Assembly: GCA_944381935.1 (NCBI GenBank)
Contig: CALWMN010000013.1
Span: forward strand, 1 to 64,000
Reading direction: 5' to 3'
Origin: an uncultured Mediterraneibacter sp.
GTDB taxonomy: Bacteria > Bacillota > Clostridia > Lachnospirales > Lachnospiraceae
Length of the DNA stretch: 64,000 bases
Position numbers and translations under genes: made by a program. The notes beneath the pieces were generated by a model that was not told where the DNA came from, made no database searches, and saw only the letters and a program-made list of their open reading frames with translations. The number at the start of each line of letters is the position of its first letter. Within the stretch, counting starts at the first letter, position 1. Below, piece after piece: positions 61,413 through 64,000 of the stretch.

Positions 61413-62186
61413 ATGCAAGAACAGGATAACTACTTACCATATTATGTAAAAATCAAGCAGTATTTGCGCCAATTTATCGCCAGTGCACAGCCTGGTGAGA
61501 AGGTTCCCAGCGAATTTGAGCTTGCAAAGCGCTTTGACGTAAGCCGCGGCACTGCCAAACAGGCAATCATGGACCTGGTTTATGAGGGACTTTTATACCG
61601 GAAGCAGGGAAAGGGGACTTTCATAGCCGGACGCGTCCCCCGTGTATATGACCAGCTTCCCTCCTTTACCGATGATATAAAAAAAGCAGGGCATGTATCG
61701 ACCAGCAAGCTGCTCAGCTTTTCACAGGCTGCACCTGCTCCCAGGGCAAGGAAATTCTTTTCTCTGGGGGACGATGAAAATGCGATCCGTTACAAAAGGC
61801 TGGTCTCAGACAATTACCGTCCCGCCGCTGTTGTCATCAGTTATCTGAACCCACATATTTACAAAGGGCTTCAGGCATCAGACATCCATATCTCCCTGTA
61901 TGACGCTCTGCGCAGCAAATTCGGGTATGCCCCGACAAAGGCAAGAGACAGCTACAGCTTCGTCAACATTTCCCCCCACACTGCAAAGCTCTTAAACTGC
62001 AGTGAAACAGATTATGTCTGCTATTCCGAGCGAATGGGATACCTGGAGGACAAGACGCCTGCGGAATTTGTGGAAAGCTATATCCGCGCCGACTATTTCC
62101 GTCTGGAGATTTCCTTCGGTCTGGACAGCACCGCCCCCGAGACGCCCCAGATTGTCTACCGGGTACCCCCGTCAGTTTCGGATTAA
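61413..62186 (+). CDS. GntR/HutC-family transcriptional regulator
   Basis: A 257-residue repressor: winged helix (about 10-75; VPSEFELAKRFDVSRGTAKQ) and a UTRA effector domain (about 95-245; ENAIRYKRLVSDNYRPAAVV). Divergent from the ABC transporter/catabolic operon, which it most likely controls through the TTGACTAGTCAA palindrome. The ATG at 61413 follows GAGAGGA; the open frame upstream has no such site. Confidence 0.9.
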   Translation: MQEQDNYLPYYVKIKQYLRQFIASAQPGEKVPSEFELAKRFDVSRGTAKQAIMDLVYEGLLYRKQGKGTFIAGRVPRVYDQLPSFTDDIKKAGHVSTSKLLSFSQAAPAPRARKFFSLGDDENAIRYKRLVSDNYRPAAVVISYLNPHIYKGLQASDIHISLYDALRSKFGYAPTKARDSYSFVNISPHTAKLLNCSETDYVCYSERMGYLEDKTPAEFVESYIRADYFRLEISFGLDSTAPETPQIVYRVPPSVSD

Positions 62187-62213
62187 AAGTACTCAAGTTC
62201 AAAACCGAAACAC

Positions 62214-62261
62214 AAAAAGGCGGGCACGCAGATTTTATATAACCTGCGTGCCCGCCTTTTT
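62214..62261. terminator. Bidirectional terminator between the GntR gene and nspC
   Basis: A perfect 18-bp stem (62214-62231 with 62244-62261) with A- and T-runs at its base, placed between convergent genes. Confidence 0.93.
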
Positions 62262-62267
62262 TCTATT

Positions 62268-63428
62268 TTACAATCTCATTTTAAAGTCCTCGTATCCAAA
62301 CCTCCTCACCGTCTCGTACGTCCCATCCTCCCTCTCAAGGAGAATGTCCGGCAGCTTCATGCCGTTGAAGGTGTTGGTCTTTACCATCGTATAGATCGCC
62401 ATGTCCTGAAACTCCAGCCTGTCCCCGCACTCTAACGGCTCCTGAAAAGCATAGTCTCCGATCACATCCCCTGCCAGGCATGTAGGGCCTGCCAGGCGGT
62501 ATACATACGATCCGCTCTCTTTGCCGACCGCCCGGGTATCTGACGCCTGCCGCGCTCCTTTAAGCGGTGGCAGGTAGGGCATCTCCAGCACATCCGGCAT
62601 ATGGCACGCCGCCGAGGCGTCCAGTATGGCAATCTTCATCCCATTGTCCACGATATCCAGTACTTCCGTAAGAAGAATCCCTGCATTTAGCGCCACCGCC
62701 TCTCCCGGCTCCAGGTAGACCTCCACACCGTAAGTCTCCTGTACATGGCGGATGCATCTCTTTAGCAGTTCCCGGTCATAATCCTGCCGGGTGATGTGGT
62801 GTCCTCCGCCGAAATTCACCCATTTCATGTGATGCATCCAGGCTCCGAACTTCTCTTCCACGCTCTCTAATGTCACCGCCAGGTCATCCGAGTCCTGCTC
62901 ACAGAGCGTATGGAAATGCAGTCCGTCCAGGCTCCTGATCGCCTCTTCTGACATCTCCCGCTGAAATGTTTCAAGGGTTGTGCCCAGACGGGAATATGGG
63001 GCGCACGGGTCATAGACCTGGTGCCCCTCCTGGGTGGAGCACTCGGGATTAACCCGCAGTCCCGCGCTGCATCCTGCCGCCTTCGCCCGTTCCCCGTATC
63101 TCTTAAGCTGGGAAGGCGAGTTGAACACAATATGGTCACAGAGGCTTAAGATCTCACCCATTTCGTCTTCCCTGTACGCCGGGGAAAAGATATGGTTCTC
63201 CTTCCCCATCTCTTCGTGCCCCAGGCGCGCTTCAAAAAGCCCGCTCGCCGTCGCCCCGGCAAGATATGTCCCGATCATCGGGTAAAGCGAGTACATGGAG
63301 AACGCCTTCTGCGCCAGAAGGATGCGGCATCCCGTCTCATCCGCGATCTCCTTTAAGATTTCCAGATTCTCCCGAATCCTGTTTTCCTGTACCACAAAAC
63401 ATGGCGTCCGCAGCTCTTCCCTTCTCAT
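62268..63428 (-). CDS. nspC: Carboxynorspermidine/carboxyspermidine decarboxylase
   Basis: A 386-residue alanine-racemase-fold PLP decarboxylase. PLP lysine in LLAQKAFSMYSLYP near the N-terminus, substrate region FHTLCEQDSDDL, glycine-rich NFGGGHHITR and EPGEAVALNAG. It makes spermidine or norspermidine from the carboxylated precursor. The ATG at 63428 follows GGAGGCAG. The preceding gene encodes the synthase for the same pathway. Confidence 0.94.
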   Translation of the reverse strand: MRREELRTPCFVVQENRIRENLEILKEIADETGCRILLAQKAFSMYSLYPMIGTYLAGATASGLFEARLGHEEMGKENHIFSPAYREDEMGEILSLCDHIVFNSPSQLKRYGERAKAAGCSAGLRVNPECSTQEGHQVYDPCAPYSRLGTTLETFQREMSEEAIRSLDGLHFHTLCEQDSDDLAVTLESVEEKFGAWMHHMKWVNFGGGHHITRQDYDRELLKRCIRHVQETYGVEVYLEPGEAVALNAGILLTEVLDIVDNGMKIAILDASAACHMPDVLEMPYLPPLKGARQASDTRAVGKESGSYVYRLAGPTCLAGDVIGDYAFQEPLECGDRLEFQDMAIYTMVKTNTFNGMKLPDILLEREDGTYETVRRFGYEDFKMRL

Positions 63429-63449
63429 ACTCTGCCTCCGCACCGGTCC

Positions 63450-64000
63450 CTACTCCACCAGTTCCGGGTCTTCGCTGATCTTCCACGGAAGCCCCCATTT
63501 GTTCAGGGCGTCCATGAACGGGTCCGGGTCAAGCTCTTCCAGGTTATACACGCCCGGCTTCATCCAGGTGCCGGTCATCAGCATCATGGCTCCGATCATG
63601 GCAGGAACGCCGGTTGTGTATGCCACTGCCTGGGAGCCGACCTCGCGGTAGCACTCCTGATGGTCGCATACATTATAGATATAGAGTTTCTTTTCCCTGC
63701 CGTCTTTCTTCCCGATAAAGATACAGCCGATATTTGTTTTCCCCTTTGTCCTGGGCCCGAGGGACGAGGGGTCTGGAAGCACTGCCTTTAAGAACTGGAG
63801 CGGCACGATCTCCTGACCGTTGAACGTGACCGGCTCGATGGACGTCATCCCCACATCCTCCAGGCATTTAAGGTGGTTCAGGTAACTTTCCCCAAAGGTC
63901 ATGAAGAAGCGGATCCTCTTGATCCCCGGGATGTGAACCGCAAGAGATTCTATCTCCTCGTGGTGGAGCAGATACATATCCCGCTTTCCGATCTCCGGGA
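63450..64000 (-). CDS. Carboxynorspermidine synthase (saccharopine dehydrogenase-like), C-terminal part
   Basis: An incomplete gene; the frame stays open to the window edge. The visible part of about 183 residues reads RDMYLLHHEEIESLAVHIPG, VPLQFLKAVLPDPSSLG and VAYTTGVPAMIGAMMLMTG, the C-terminal domain of the LYS1-like dehydrogenases that condense aspartate semialdehyde with a diamine. With nspC 21 bp downstream it forms the S-adenosylmethionine-independent polyamine route. The NAD-binding N-terminus is outside the window. Confidence 0.92.
   Translation of the reverse strand, partial: PEIGKRDMYLLHHEEIESLAVHIPGIKRIRFFMTFGESYLNHLKCLEDVGMTSIEPVTFNGQEIVPLQFLKAVLPDPSSLGPRTKGKTNIGCIFIGKKDGREKKLYIYNVCDHQECYREVGSQAVAYTTGVPAMIGAMMLMTGTWMKPGVYNLEELDPDPFMDALNKWGLPWKISEDPELVE

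Overview
The window looks like chromosome from a spore-forming gut Firmicute, most likely a Lachnospiraceae (Clostridium cluster XIVa). The signs are moderate GC, AGGAGG ribosome sites, frequent TTG/GTG starts, a T-box leader, SpoIIID, a membrane pyrophosphatase and carboxyspermidine-type polyamine genes. The assignment is by gene content only.

Layout. 0-2 kb: guaA and a degenerate HPr-like protein. 2-8 kb: an AraC-type regulator with an altered receiver, then a ridA - aminotransferase - Na+/solute symporter - 38-residue membrane peptide operon with its YheO-type regulator. 8-17.8 kb: a seven-gene membrane/polysaccharide-type operon (VTC domain, DUF4956, CotH kinase, glycosidase-like protein, HEAT protein, GT2 glycosyltransferase, diguanylate cyclase). 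17.9-23.6 kb: spoIIID split in two by a 5,145-bp element. 23.6-31.4 kb: a broken metallo-beta-lactamase gene, hppA, glgB and a very large acidic TPR/AAA protein. 31.4-32.3 kb: AT-rich DNA with a strong promoter and only decayed or tiny reading frames. 32.3-38.2 kb: a second GGDEF protein and the trehalose genes treR / treP-treC. 38.2-42.8 kb: four linked envelope proteins of unknown function. 42.9-45.6 kb: metG behind a T-box and bracketed by interspersed repeats. 45.6-50.4 kb: an ECF sigma factor fused to a membrane and sensor region, a DUF368 transporter and an orphan protein. 50.4-62.2 kb: a ten-gene uptake and catabolic operon of unknown substrate, divergent from a GntR regulator. 62.2-64 kb: nspC and the end of the carboxynorspermidine synthase gene.

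Main discovery. The mother-cell sporulation regulator gene spoIIID is in two pieces. Codons 1-38 lie at 23362-23475 and codons 39-83 plus the stop at 18079-18216, both on the minus strand. Between them is an element whose serine recombinase gene abuts the downstream junction. Both junctions share TACATA. Joining them restores an uninterrupted 83-residue SpoIIID reading ...STVHKDVTERL..., and the circular product would carry an attP-like palindrome (AACCATA-CA-TATGGTT) around a 2-bp core. This is the architecture of the sigK skin element, but in spoIIID. A sigma-E-like promoter precedes the 5' half and a terminator follows the 3' half. The element also carries an ATPase + PIN-like protein pair and a Fur-type regulator + pterin-synthase-like pair.

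Other notable points: duplicated 31-bp hairpins inside the metG T-box leader, a 22-bp tandem repeat family flanking metG, a sigma-sensor fusion, and an unannotated 38-residue partner of the symporter.
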